Positions 18,249 through 26,799 of a stretch of DNA of 64,000 nt are shown piece after piece (within the stretch, counting starts at the first letter, position 1; every line of letters begins with the position of its first letter). Both the position numbers and the translations under genes were made by a program. Below the pieces are notes generated by a model. The model worked only from the letters and a program-made list of their open reading frames with translations. It was not told the DNA's origin and ran no database searches. This DNA is from Planctomycetota bacterium (GTDB lineage Bacteria > Planctomycetota > UBA1135 > GCA-002686595): the NCBI GenBank assembly GCA_016795205.1, contig JAEUHZ010000050.1, positions 20,666 to 84,665 on the forward strand, read 5' to 3'.

Positions 18249-19457
18249 ATGGCCGACGCCCCTTCGCTCGCCGTCCCGCGCCTGGACGACCTGGCCCTGG
18301 CGGGCCGGCGCGTGCTCATCCGGGTCGACTTCAACTGTCCGCAGGACGATGCCGGTCGCATCACGGACGACACGCGCATTCGCGCGGCCCTGCCCACGAT
18401 CCGCGAGGTGCTCGCCAAGGGCGGCCGGCCGATCCTGCTCTCGCACCTGGGACGTCCCAAGGGCCGCGTCGTCGAGTCGTTGCGCCTCGCGCCGATGGGG
18501 GAGCGCCTCGCCGAGCTGCTCGAATGCCAGGTCGTGAGCCTGCCCGAGAGCACCGGGCCGGCCGTCGAGGCCGCGATCGCGGCCGCCCGTCCCGGCGCCG
18601 TCGTGCTGCTCGAGAACGTGCGCTTCCATGTCGGCGACGAGCAGGGCGACCTGCAGCTCGCCGCGCAATGGGCCCGCCTGGGCGACGTGTTCGTGAACGA
18701 CGCGTTCGGCGCCGCACATCGCGATCACGCCTCCGTCTGCGGCCTCGCGCGACTGCTGCCCGCGGCGGCCGGGCGACTGCTCGAGCGCGAGATCACCGCG
18801 TTCCGCCGCGTGCTCGAAGTGCCCGAGCGCCCGCTCGTGGCGATCCTCGGCGGCGCGAAGGTCAGCGACAAGTTGCAGGTCGTGGACCACCTGCTGGACG
18901 TCGTCGACGCGCTGCTCGTCGGCGGCGGCATGGCCTACACGTTCCTGGTGGCGCAGGGCGTCGCCGTGGGGCGCTCGCTCGTGCAGCATGACCAGGTCGA
19001 CGCCGTGCGCGCCGCGCTCGCGAAAGCCGCCGCGCGCGGGGTCCAGGTCCTCTTGCCCGACGACCACGTGTGCGCCGAGGCCTTCGAGGCGGGCGCGCGC
19101 CCGATCCCGTGCGGGGCCGCGATCCCCGACGGCCTCCTGGGGCTCGACATCGGACCGCGCACCCGCGAGCGCTACGCGGCCAGGATCCGCACGGCGCAGA
19201 CCCTGGTTTGGAACGGTCCGATGGGCGTCTTCGAGTGGCCGGCGTTCCGCGCTGGCACGGAGGCCGTGGGCCGCGCGGTCGCCGAGTGCCCGGGGTACAC
19301 CGTGGTGGGGGGCGGAGACTCGGTCGCGGCGGTCGAGCTGCTGGGGCTGGCGGACCGCATCCGGCACATCAGCACGGGGGGCGGGGCGTCGCTCGAGCTG
19401 CTCGAGGCGGGGACCCTGCCGGGCATCCAGGCACTCCAGGCGGCGACCGGAAGCTGA
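18249..19457 (+). CDS. pgk: Phosphoglycerate kinase
   Basis: A 402-residue enzyme producing ATP from 1,3-bisphosphoglycerate. RVLIRVDFNCPQ and LLSHLGRPKGR at the N terminus, FVNDAFGAAHR, VAILGGAKVSDKL, and the WNGPMGVFE and GGGDSVAAV nucleotide motifs are all present. The TGA stop (19455-19457) lies within the left arm of the inverted repeat at 19449-19581, so the last two codons (Gly-Ser) are supplied by the repeat. Starts 16 bp after gap. Confidence 0.97.
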   Translation: MADAPSLAVPRLDDLALAGRRVLIRVDFNCPQDDAGRITDDTRIRAALPTIREVLAKGGRPILLSHLGRPKGRVVESLRLAPMGERLAELLECQVVSLPESTGPAVEAAIAAARPGAVVLLENVRFHVGDEQGDLQLAAQWARLGDVFVNDAFGAAHRDHASVCGLARLLPAAAGRLLEREITAFRRVLEVPERPLVAILGGAKVSDKLQVVDHLLDVVDALLVGGGMAYTFLVAQGVAVGRSLVQHDQVDAVRAALAKAAARGVQVLLPDDHVCAEAFEAGARPIPCGAAIPDGLLGLDIGPRTRERYAARIRTAQTLVWNGPMGVFEWPAFRAGTEAVGRAVAECPGYTVVGGGDSVAAVELLGLADRIRHISTGGGASLELLEAGTLPGIQALQAATGS

Positions 19458-19581
19458 CCCCCTTCGCTGGGCCTCGCGCCGGTGCGGGGCCGGCGGGGGA
19501 GCCCCAACCGACCGTGTAACTCCTGGATACCACGTTCCAGCACCCCCAGAGCGCGAGGTCCAGCGAAGGGGGTCAGCTTCC
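19449..19581. repeat. REPIN-like inverted repeat element overlapping the pgk stop
   Basis: A 31-bp arm (19449-19479, beginning GGAAGCTGACCCCCTTCGCT) is matched by its reverse complement at 19551-19581 with a single mismatch, enclosing 71 bp that itself holds a small CTGGA/TCCAG hairpin. Paired REP sequences in inverted orientation are the form of REPINs, short non-autonomous elements mobilised by RAYT (Y1-type) transposases encoded elsewhere. The RNA could fold into a long hairpin between pgk and rpe. No second copy was noticed in this window. Confidence 0.75.
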
Positions 19582-19687
19582 GCGGGGTCTGGGTTGGAAC
19601 CTCCCGGTCGCTAGAATCGCATCTCCGAACCGAGCCGCGCGCCGCCCGGCCTGCGCCGCGGCCCCGCCAGCCGGTCCGGCCGTCCGC

Positions 19688-20380
19688 ATGCCCCGCCGAC
19701 CCATCCTGATCGCGCCGTCCCTCCTGGCGGCCGACTTCGCCTGCCTTGGCGACGAGCTGCGCCGGGTGGAGGAGGCCGGGGCGGACTGGCTGCACGTCGA
19801 CGTCATGGATGGGCACTTCGTGCCGAACCTCACGATCGGTCCCGTCGTCGTCGAGTCGCTGAAGCAGCGCGCGCGGGTCCCGCTCGACGTGCACCTCATG
19901 ATCTCGGAGCCCCGCCGCTATGCGCGTGCGTTCGTGAATGCCGGCGCGCAGGTCCTGACCTTCCACGTCGAGACCGCACGCGACGCAGCCGACGCGCGCG
20001 AGACGATCGCCCTGTTCCGCGCCGAGGGCGTGCAGCGGGTCGGGGTCTCGCTGAACCCCGACTGTCCGGTGGAGCGGGTGCTGCCGCTCCTCGGCGACGT
20101 CGACCTCGTGCTGGTGATGAGCGTCTTCGCCGGCTTCGGCGGCCAACGCTTCCTGCCCGAGACCCTGGCCAAGACCCGCGCCATTCGCGCCACCGGTTGG
20201 ACGGGGTACGTCGAGATGGACGGCGGGTTGAACGCCGAGACGATCCCCGCTTGTGCCGCAGCGGGGGCCGACGTGCTGGTGTCCGGATCCGCGCTGTTCT
20301 CGGCCCCCGACCTGCGGGAGGCCCTCACCCGATTCCGCGCCGTGGCCGAAGCCGCGCGCGGGGAGACGATCCATGCCTGA
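19688..20380 (+). CDS. rpe: Ribulose-phosphate 3-epimerase
   Basis: A 230-residue TIM-barrel enzyme interconverting ribulose-5-phosphate and xylulose-5-phosphate. IAPSLLAADF, HVDVMDGHFVPNLTIGP, DVHLMISEP and the MSVFAGFGGQRF and VEMDGGLN motifs carry the metal and phosphate ligands. In place of the usual MSVNPGFGGQ it reads MSVFAGFGGQ, a small deviation. The stop overlaps the accD start region (ATGCCTGA). A TAGAAT hexamer at 19612-19617 may be a -10 for an internal promoter, since the repeat separates rpe from pgk. Confidence 0.95.
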   Translation: MPRRPILIAPSLLAADFACLGDELRRVEEAGADWLHVDVMDGHFVPNLTIGPVVVESLKQRARVPLDVHLMISEPRRYARAFVNAGAQVLTFHVETARDAADARETIALFRAEGVQRVGVSLNPDCPVERVLPLLGDVDLVLVMSVFAGFGGQRFLPETLAKTRAIRATGWTGYVEMDGGLNAETIPACAAAGADVLVSGSALFSAPDLREALTRFRAVAEAARGETIHA

Positions 20381-21356
20381 CTTCGCCCTGAACCCCGAGT
20401 CGCCCGAGCGCAAGCGCGCATCCAGCGCGTCGTCCGAGCGCGAGATCGTGCCGCCGGCCCGGGCCGCCGATGCGGCGCAGGTCGAGCCCGAGGCCGCCGC
20501 CGAGGACCCCTCCGAGCGGCGCGGGCGCCGGCTGTGGAAGAAGAAGGACATGCCCGGCGGCCTGTGGCTCAAGTGCGAGAGCTGCGGGCAAATGATCTAC
20601 CGCAAGGAGCTCGAGGAGAAGGGCCGCGTGTGCCCGGCCTGCGACTTCCACTTCACGCTGCCGGGTCGCGAGCGCGTGCGGATGGTGCTCGACGAGGCGA
20701 GCTTCCAGGAGCGTTTCGCGGAGCTGACCGCGCTCGACCGGCTGCACTTCAACGATTCCGTGCCCTACGCGGACAAGATCCAGCGTTCCGTCCAGAAGGT
20801 CGGACAGAACGAGGCGCTGATCTGCGGCACCGGGACGGTCGAGGGTCGGCCCGTGGTGTTGGCCGTGCTCGATTTCTCGTTCATGGGCGGATCCATGGGC
20901 GAGGTCGTGGGTGAGAAGATCGCGCTGGCCTGCGACCTGGCCCGCAAGGAGGGGCGTCCGCTGGTCGTCTTCACCAGCTCCGGCGGCGCGCGCATGCACG
21001 AGGGCATGCTGTCCCTGATGCAGATGGCCAAGACCAGCGCGGCCTTGGCCTCGTTGAACGAGGCCGGCGGGCTCTCGATCTGCGTCCTGACGAACCCGAC
21101 GACCGGGGGGGTCACGGCCAGCTTCGCCTCGGTCTGCGACATCACGCTGGCCGAGCCCGGCGCCCTGATCGGATTCGCCGGTCCGCGCGTGATCGCCTCG
21201 ACGATCAAGCAAGAGCTCCCGCCGGGATTCCAGCGCGCCGAGTTCCTGCTCGAGAAGGGGCAGATCGACCGCATCGTCCGGCGCCGCGACCTGCGCGCGA
21301 CCCTGGCGGCGCTGATCGATTTCGGCGTGGGCTCGCGCGGCGCCGCGCGCGGCTGA
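20373..21356 (+). CDS. accD: Acetyl-CoA carboxylase carboxyltransferase subunit beta
   Basis: A 327-residue subunit catalysing carboxyl transfer from biotin to acetyl-CoA in fatty-acid synthesis, normally paired with AccA, absent here. After a 45-residue variable N-terminal tail, a zinc ribbon uses Cys68, Cys71, Cys87 and Cys90 (CESC, CPAC). The crotonase-like core shows DFSFMGGSMGEVVGEKI, SSGGARMHEGMLSLMQM, PTTGGVTASFA and IGFAGPRVI. The ATG overlaps the rpe stop by 8 bp, so the two are coupled. Confidence 0.96.
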   Translation: MPDFALNPESPERKRASSASSEREIVPPARAADAAQVEPEAAAEDPSERRGRRLWKKKDMPGGLWLKCESCGQMIYRKELEEKGRVCPACDFHFTLPGRERVRMVLDEASFQERFAELTALDRLHFNDSVPYADKIQRSVQKVGQNEALICGTGTVEGRPVVLAVLDFSFMGGSMGEVVGEKIALACDLARKEGRPLVVFTSSGGARMHEGMLSLMQMAKTSAALASLNEAGGLSICVLTNPTTGGVTASFASVCDITLAEPGALIGFAGPRVIASTIKQELPPGFQRAEFLLEKGQIDRIVRRRDLRATLAALIDFGVGSRGAARG

Positions 21357-21424
21357 CCGGATTCTTGCAGCGCAGCAGCCGGCGGCGCGGGCCTCGCCGG
21401 GTGACCGCGTGGTATTTTCGAGGG

Positions 21425-23467
21425 ATGTCCTCGCCCTGCTTCGTCGCCGCACTCCTGGTGGCGCTCCTGGCTCCCTCCGCTCGCGCGCAGACCGTGGTCG
21501 ACACCCAGCCCACCGGGCCCGCGGGGCCGGTGACCCGGCAGATCGCCGGGCTCGTGCGCCTCGACCTCGCCGGTCGGATCCTCCCGGTCGCACCGAGCTT
21601 CGAGTTCGTCCAATCGCACTTCGAGGGCGACGTCGTGGCCTTGGCGCTCGACACGGTCGTGCATCCGCAGTGGGCTGGCGTCGGCGCCACGATCTGGCTG
21701 TGCGAGCACCGGGACGCCGCGCAGTGGGCCCTCGACCCGACGCTGGCCGACGTGCGCGGAACGCCGCAGGCGGTGGTCTTCGCGGCGGGGGGCCTGAACG
21801 CCAACCGCTTCGTCCTCGACGACGGGTTCCTCTCGGGCTTCGTCCCGAGCGGACTCGGCCGGGGCCTCGACGTGGTCATCGACGCGGACGCCAGCGGCAC
21901 GCTCTCGTCCGGGGACTGGATCGACGGCGGCGGCGACACGCCGGGGCTCTGGCTGCTCTACCCGACGGCGCTCCAGGGGCCGCACCCGATCGTCGAGACG
22001 CTCTACAGCGGCGGCTCGTTCCTCGGCCAGAATCTGTATTACCCGGCGAACATCGCGCAGCTCGGGCCGCTGCCGCTGGTCGTCGTGAGCCACGGCAACG
22101 GGCACAACTACCAGTGGTACGACCACATCGGCTTCCACCTGGCGTCGTACGGCTACGTCGTGATGAGCCACCAGAACAACACGGTGCCCGGGCCCATGGC
22201 GGCCTCGACCACGACGCTCTCGAACACGGACTGGTTCCTGGGCAACCTGGGGACGATCGCCGGCGGCGTGCTGGCGGGCCTGGTCGACAGCAGCCGGATC
22301 GCCTGGATCGGCCACAGCCGCGGCGGCGAGGGCGTCGCGATCGCGTACGACCGGCTGTTCGACGGCGCGTACACGCCGGTGAACTTCTCACGCGCGGACA
22401 TCGTGCTCGTGTCCAGCATCGCTCCCACGGATTTCACGGGGAACGCCAGCGCGAACCCGCATGACGTGCCGTACCACCTGTGGACCGGTGGCGCGGACTC
22501 GGACGTCAACGGCTGCGCGGACTGCAACATCTGTCAGACCTTCCACCTCCACGAGCGCGCGACCGGCGAGCGCTCGTCGATCTCGCTGCACGGCGCCGGT
22601 CACGGCGCGTTCCACAACTCGAACAGCGGCGGCTTGTTCGCGGCCGGGCCGTGCCAGCTCTCGCGGCAGGACGTGAACACGCTCGTCAAGGCCCACCTGC
22701 TGCCGCTCGTCGAGTGGTACGTGAAGCGCAATCCGGCCGGGCGCGAGTGCCTGTGGCGCCAGTGGGAGGCCTTCCGCAGCCCCGGCGCGCCCGCCAGCTC
22801 CTGCGTGGTCGTCGACCTGATGCACCGCCCCGCTGCCGCGAACCGGCTGGTCGTGGACGACTTCGAGACCAACGCCAGCCTGGCGCTGTCCAGCTCCGGC
22901 GGTGCCGTGGCGCTGGCGGTCGACGCCCCCACGGAGGGTCTGCTCGACGACGCCAACACCTCGTTCACGCACCTGGGCAGCGAGCCGATGAACGGGATGA
23001 CCTTCTCGGGGAGCGCGTCCGACCAGACGCGTGGCCTGGTGTTCGGCTGGAATGGTGCGGACCGCTCGATCGCCTTCGCGCTCGTGCCCGGGGTGCGGGA
23101 TGCGCGGGGGCACACGCACCTCTCGCTGCGTGCCTCTCAAGTCACGCGCGACCCGCTGACGACGGCCGAGCTGGGCGACGTCGATTTCACGGTGCGGCTC
23201 GTCGACGAGCAGGGCGCTTCGGCCAGCATGCGGATCTCGGCCTACGGCGGCGGGATCGAGGAGCCCTACCAGCGCACGAGCTGCGGCACGGGCGCGGGCT
23301 GGGCCAACGAGTGGGAGACCGTGCGCCTGCCGCTCGAAGGCTTCGCGCGCGTGACACCCGGGCTCGACCTGGGCGCGCTCTCCGCCATCGAGCTGCACTT
23401 CGGTCCGAGCCACGGCTCGGCGCTGGGCCGGCTGGGTCTCGACGACCTCGAATTCACCCGCGACTGA
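21425..23467 (+). CDS. Secreted alpha/beta hydrolase with C-terminal beta-rich module
   Basis: A 680-residue protein with a signal peptide (MSSPCFVAALLVALLAPSARA) directing export. Residues about 215-430 are an alpha/beta hydrolase: VSHGNGHNY is the oxyanion region, GHSRGGEG holds the nucleophile Ser298, DSDVNGCADC the likely acid region and GAGHGAF the catalytic His, resembling dienelactone or chlorophyllase-like hydrolases. A cysteine pair in the CADCNIC segment is unusual and may form a disulfide or bind metal. The C-terminal 190 residues (DDFETNASLALSSSGG ... LDDLEFTRD) resemble beta-sandwich carbohydrate- or ligand-binding modules. The substrate is unknown. The ATG at 21425 was chosen for the signal; a preceding ATG at 21365 would add a non-signal extension. 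Confidence 0.75.
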   Translation: MSSPCFVAALLVALLAPSARAQTVVDTQPTGPAGPVTRQIAGLVRLDLAGRILPVAPSFEFVQSHFEGDVVALALDTVVHPQWAGVGATIWLCEHRDAAQWALDPTLADVRGTPQAVVFAAGGLNANRFVLDDGFLSGFVPSGLGRGLDVVIDADASGTLSSGDWIDGGGDTPGLWLLYPTALQGPHPIVETLYSGGSFLGQNLYYPANIAQLGPLPLVVVSHGNGHNYQWYDHIGFHLASYGYVVMSHQNNTVPGPMAASTTTLSNTDWFLGNLGTIAGGVLAGLVDSSRIAWIGHSRGGEGVAIAYDRLFDGAYTPVNFSRADIVLVSSIAPTDFTGNASANPHDVPYHLWTGGADSDVNGCADCNICQTFHLHERATGERSSISLHGAGHGAFHNSNSGGLFAAGPCQLSRQDVNTLVKAHLLPLVEWYVKRNPAGRECLWRQWEAFRSPGAPASSCVVVDLMHRPAAANRLVVDDFETNASLALSSSGGAVALAVDAPTEGLLDDANTSFTHLGSEPMNGMTFSGSASDQTRGLVFGWNGADRSIAFALVPGVRDARGHTHLSLRASQVTRDPLTTAELGDVDFTVRLVDEQGASASMRISAYGGGIEEPYQRTSCGTGAGWANEWETVRLPLEGFARVTPGLDLGALSAIELHFGPSHGSALGRLGLDDLEFTRD

Positions 23468-23478
23468 GGATCCGACCC

Positions 23479-24132
23479 ATGAACACGACCTCCAAGCTGG
23501 CGCTGGCCGTCGCTCTGCTGCTCTCCGCCGCGGGACCGCTGGTGCTGTCCGCCTCGGTCGGGCGCGAGCCGTCCGAGGCAGAGCGCGCCGCGCCCTCCGT
23601 GCGTGCGCTCGTCCTGGCTCGCCCCTTCACGTTGGAGCGGCCCGCGTCGCACCTGTGGCGGGCCGAGCCCGCGGACTACGACGCGGGCTGGCTCGTCGTG
23701 CTCGAGATCGACCCGGCGTTCACGACCCCGCGCCAGTCGTTCGAGCCCGTGCTGCAAGCCGGGCTCGAGACGGTCGAGCGCGTGAACCACGGCCAGGGCT
23801 CGGGCCGCGTGGTCGGGATCGTGCCCTCCGCGCGGGGCGCCGACGGCCGCCCAACCCTGGACCTCTCGCGCACGGTGTTCTTCCATGGTCCCGAGGAGCT
23901 GCCCGAGCGGCTCAGCGAAGCGGAGCTCCAGCGCGCCCTGGCCCGGGCCGCGGCCAACGGGGCGCGGCCGTTCGCCGTGGACCAGGTGGCGACGGCGATC
24001 GAGCGCGGCGGCGAGCTCGTCGCGCTGCCCTCGCGCGACGAGCTCGATCTCATCGTCGGCCTGCTCGTGCTCGAGTACGCGCCCGAGGAGGTCGACCTGG
24101 GCACGGGGCTACTCGCGCCGCGCGTGCGCTGA
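23479..24132 (+). CDS. Hypothetical secreted protein
   Basis: A 217-residue protein with a signal sequence (MNTTSKLALAVALLLSAAGPLVLS). The mature part is a mix of beta and helical segments (VLEIDPAFTTPRQSFEPVLQ, GRVVGIVPSARG, RTVFFHGPEELPERL) with no family recognised. It starts 11 bp after the hydrolase stop, so both are probably cotranscribed. Its 3' end overlaps the convergent methyltransferase gene by 24 bp. Confidence 0.7.
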   Translation: MNTTSKLALAVALLLSAAGPLVLSASVGREPSEAERAAPSVRALVLARPFTLERPASHLWRAEPADYDAGWLVVLEIDPAFTTPRQSFEPVLQAGLETVERVNHGQGSGRVVGIVPSARGADGRPTLDLSRTVFFHGPEELPERLSEAELQRALARAAANGARPFAVDQVATAIERGGELVALPSRDELDLIVGLLVLEYAPEEVDLGTGLLAPRVR

Positions 24133-25299
24133 AGCGCGCACGAGACGCATCGCCCAGGAGTCGAAGCGGTCCTGGTCCGCGCCGCCGCGCGCCAGCGAGC
24201 GCGCCGCGGCGCGGCGATTCCAGGCCAAGAGCGCCGGGCCCAGCGCGCCTCCCAGGCGCGTGGCGTCGAGGTGATTCCACTGCGGCACCGGATCCGTGAG
24301 CTGGTAGCCGCTCCAGCACTCGAAGCGGAAGCCGCGCCGCTCGAGCTCGGCGCGCGCCTCCTCGCGGCGCATCCCGTTCATCTCGCGGATCGGCAGCAGC
24401 GGCTTCTCCCGTCGCCGGCGCGCCATGCCCTTCGATCCCGGGTGGATGTCGCCGATCACCAGCGTGCCTCCTTCCAGGACGGCGCGCGCGAGCCCGTCGA
24501 ACCAGGCCTCGCGGTCGCGCGCGAAGCTCACGACGCCCGAGGACAGCACCAGGTCGTAGGGGGCTTCACCCGGGCCTGGGAAGGGGGGCTCCTCGCCGAA
24601 GCCCGTGCGGCCCACGAGACGTGCCAAGCCGGCGGCGCGCGCGTTCGACTCGGCGATGCGCACCATTTCGGGGCTGGGATCGAAGAAGGCGAGCTCCGGC
24701 GCACCGCCGCGCGCGACGGCAGCCAGCGCGGCCTCGATCCCGACCCAGCCTGCGCCGCAGCCGAAGTCCAGGATGCGCCGCGCGCGGTGCGGGCCGGCGA
24801 GGTCGGCGACGAAGCGACGCATCCAGCGGAAGTGCGCGTAGCCCGGTCGGCCCGGCTCGCCGTTCCAGCCCGCGGCGTTGCGGTCGAACTTCGCGACCGT
24901 GGCGCTGGGCGCCAGCACGGCCGCGCGCCGGCGCAAGGCCAGCACCGCGCCGGCCGGCTCGAGGCTCCCCGCGAGGCTCGCGCGGCCCTCCAGCGTGCGC
25001 CGCTCCAGCACCCCGCGCGCGTCGCGGTAGACCGCGGACGCGTGCCAGTCGGGCCAGGCGGCGTCCCGCACCCGCGCCAGGTCCGCGTCGGACGGCGCGC
25101 CCGCGACGTGGACCAGGAGCCAGCCGTCCGCGGCGGCGTCACGCGCGCGCGCGCGCAACTCCGAGAGCCCCGCGAGACGCGCGTCGAGCGCGACGAGGGC
25201 CGTCCCGCCCGGCGCGCCCGCCGAGCCGGCCTCGAGACCGAGGTCGGCGAGCACCGCCGCGAATCCAGGCCGAGCGGCCGAGGCCTGGGTGGCGCTCAT
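24109..25299 (-). CDS. SAM-dependent methyltransferase with N-terminal extension
   Basis: A 396-residue protein. Residues about 180-330 form a class I methyltransferase: ILDFGCGAGWVGIEAAL is the SAM-binding loop, LAFFDPSPEMVRIAE follows, and YDLVLSSGVVSF and GGTLVIGDIHPGSKGM occupy the usual strand 4 and 5 positions. The first 170 residues (strands with WLLVHVAGAPSDADLARVRDAAWPDW and VLERRTLEGRASL) are not recognised. The ATG at 25299 overlaps the stop of the JmjC-like gene (ATGA), so the two proteins are made together, suggesting action on one substrate. Its 3' end overlaps the convergent secreted protein by 24 bp. Confidence 0.75.
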   Translation of the reverse strand: MSATQASAARPGFAAVLADLGLEAGSAGAPGGTALVALDARLAGLSELRARARDAAADGWLLVHVAGAPSDADLARVRDAAWPDWHASAVYRDARGVLERRTLEGRASLAGSLEPAGAVLALRRRAAVLAPSATVAKFDRNAAGWNGEPGRPGYAHFRWMRRFVADLAGPHRARRILDFGCGAGWVGIEAALAAVARGGAPELAFFDPSPEMVRIAESNARAAGLARLVGRTGFGEEPPFPGPGEAPYDLVLSSGVVSFARDREAWFDGLARAVLEGGTLVIGDIHPGSKGMARRRREKPLLPIREMNGMRREEARAELERRGFRFECWSGYQLTDPVPQWNHLDATRLGGALGPALLAWNRRAAARSLARGGADQDRFDSWAMRLVRASAHARRE

Positions 25300-26738
25300 G
25301 GTCGCGGGCTCCGCCGCGGGCCGCGCGCGCCGCGGCCCGCGCGCCGCTCGGCCGCGGCCGCACGGCGCTCGCGACGGCGAGCCTCCTCCGCCGCGACGGC
25401 CTCGGGCGCCTCCCGGTCGGGTCGCAGCGCGAGCGAGATCGAGTAGGCCGTCTCGTCGCCGGCGCAGAAGACCGAGTGCATGCAGGTGGCGAGCAGGCCG
25501 TGGTTGGGGAGCAGGATCGCGTCCCCGGCGCGCAGGATCGCCGCGTGTCCGGCGTCGGCCAGGAACGCGGTGAATTCCGGGCCGCGGTCCACGAGCGGAC
25601 CCAGCGCGCCCGCGCCGGGCCGCGCCAACTCGCGGCGTGCGCGGTCGTCGTCCGCGAGCAGCTCGCGGAAGCGGCGCCAGCCGCCAGTGAACGGCGCACC
25701 GTTCATCTCGAAGAGCTGCGCGCGCACCCAGGGCTGCTGGCCCTCCTCCAGCGCGTCCGCGTACTCCCGCAGGCGGGCCAGCAGATCGTCGGTCGACAGC
25801 GCCAGCCAGGCGGTGGCCCCGGAGAGCTGCACGTAGCAGACGCCGAGCTGTCGATAGGCACCACCGTCGGCCGCGTCCTCGGCGAACGCATCGTGGTGGA
25901 ACAGCGCGCCGCCACCCGGCGCATTCCAATAGGCGAGGGCCTGGGTGAAGAGCACGCTCTCTCCGGCCAGGCCCTCGACGATCGCCGTGAGCGGCGGGTT
26001 GGCCGTCGCGGCGGCCGTCTCGGGCAAGAGGCGCGACGCCAGCTCGGCCACGAGCCGGTGGCGCAGCAGGTCGCGATCGCCGTCGTCGACGCCTTCCTTG
26101 CCGTGGCCGAAGCGGATGCGCAACGAACGGTCGTCGGCGTGCGTTGAGAGCCAGGCCGACTTGCACCACAGATCACGCACGGGCTGAGCGGCCCCCGCGG
26201 GCGGGATCGCGGTCAAGGCCACGCGCTCGATGTCGCGCTCGGGGTCGGCCAGGCGTGCTCGGTCGCTCCGCACCACGAAGTGCGGAGCGAGTCGCGCGGA
26301 GCGCGCCGCGATCCAGCGTGCCAGCCCGCCCCGCTCGCACAGGCTCTCGTGGGTGCGAGCGGCCTCGGCGATGGCGACGGCCTGCTCTTCCAGGGCGTCC
26401 GCGGCGATGCCCGGCAGCACGATGGGCCGCGAGGCATGCCAGCGCTCGGCGAGCAGCCGCGCAAACGCGCGGGTACCCGGCCGGGGTGCACGCCGGGTCC
26501 CGGGCGCCAGCCGCGGGTCGAGCTCGGCCCAGTCACCGTGCTCGCGGCCGCGGCGCTCGAGCCGGATCGACGCGACGGCCGCGCGCTCGATCGCGGCCAG
26601 GTAGTCGTCCTCGTCCCGGTCCGTCCACGACACGACCGGCAGCGCGAAGGGCAGGGCGTCGCGGCTCGGATCCGCGAGGATCTCCGCCAGGAGATCACTC
26701 GGGCCCTGGTGGTCGGTCCTCGTCGCGCGGCGGGTCAA
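25296..26738 (-). CDS. JmjC/cupin-like iron-dependent oxygenase, putative
   Basis: A protein of about 480 residues with a C-terminal cupin-like region: GGGALFHHDAFAED offers an HxD iron pair, VCYVQLSGATAWLALSTDDLL matches the strand and loop after the HxD in JmjC/Cupin_4 oxygenases, and ILLPNHGLLATCMHSVFCAG supplies the distal His. This fits a 2-oxoglutarate-dependent hydroxylase, but the substrate is unknown. The N-terminal part (RPIVLPGIAADALEEQAVAI, HFVVRSDRARLADPERDIERV) is unrecognised. The start is uncertain: TTG at 26738 is listed, while an ATG at 26801 would extend it by 21 residues and would abut the divergent oxidoreductase start. It is coupled to the methyltransferase by a 4-bp overlap. 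Confidence 0.6.
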   Translation of the reverse strand: MTRRATRTDHQGPSDLLAEILADPSRDALPFALPVVSWTDRDEDDYLAAIERAAVASIRLERRGREHGDWAELDPRLAPGTRRAPRPGTRAFARLLAERWHASRPIVLPGIAADALEEQAVAIAEAARTHESLCERGGLARWIAARSARLAPHFVVRSDRARLADPERDIERVALTAIPPAGAAQPVRDLWCKSAWLSTHADDRSLRIRFGHGKEGVDDGDRDLLRHRLVAELASRLLPETAAATANPPLTAIVEGLAGESVLFTQALAYWNAPGGGALFHHDAFAEDAADGGAYRQLGVCYVQLSGATAWLALSTDDLLARLREYADALEEGQQPWVRAQLFEMNGAPFTGGWRRFRELLADDDRARRELARPGAGALGPLVDRGPEFTAFLADAGHAAILRAGDAILLPNHGLLATCMHSVFCAGDETAYSISLALRPDREAPEAVAAEEARRRERRAAAAERRAGRGARGPRRSPRP

Positions 26739-26799
26739 GCAGGCGCAGAGTCTACGGCCGGCGTGCGCTGGCTCCAGGGTAGGATCCGCCGCCGCGCGC

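Noticed and set aside
19449..19581. Inverted repeat as a full insertion sequence
   Set aside because: Only 133 bp long with no transposase frame; it fits a non-autonomous REPIN-like element better.
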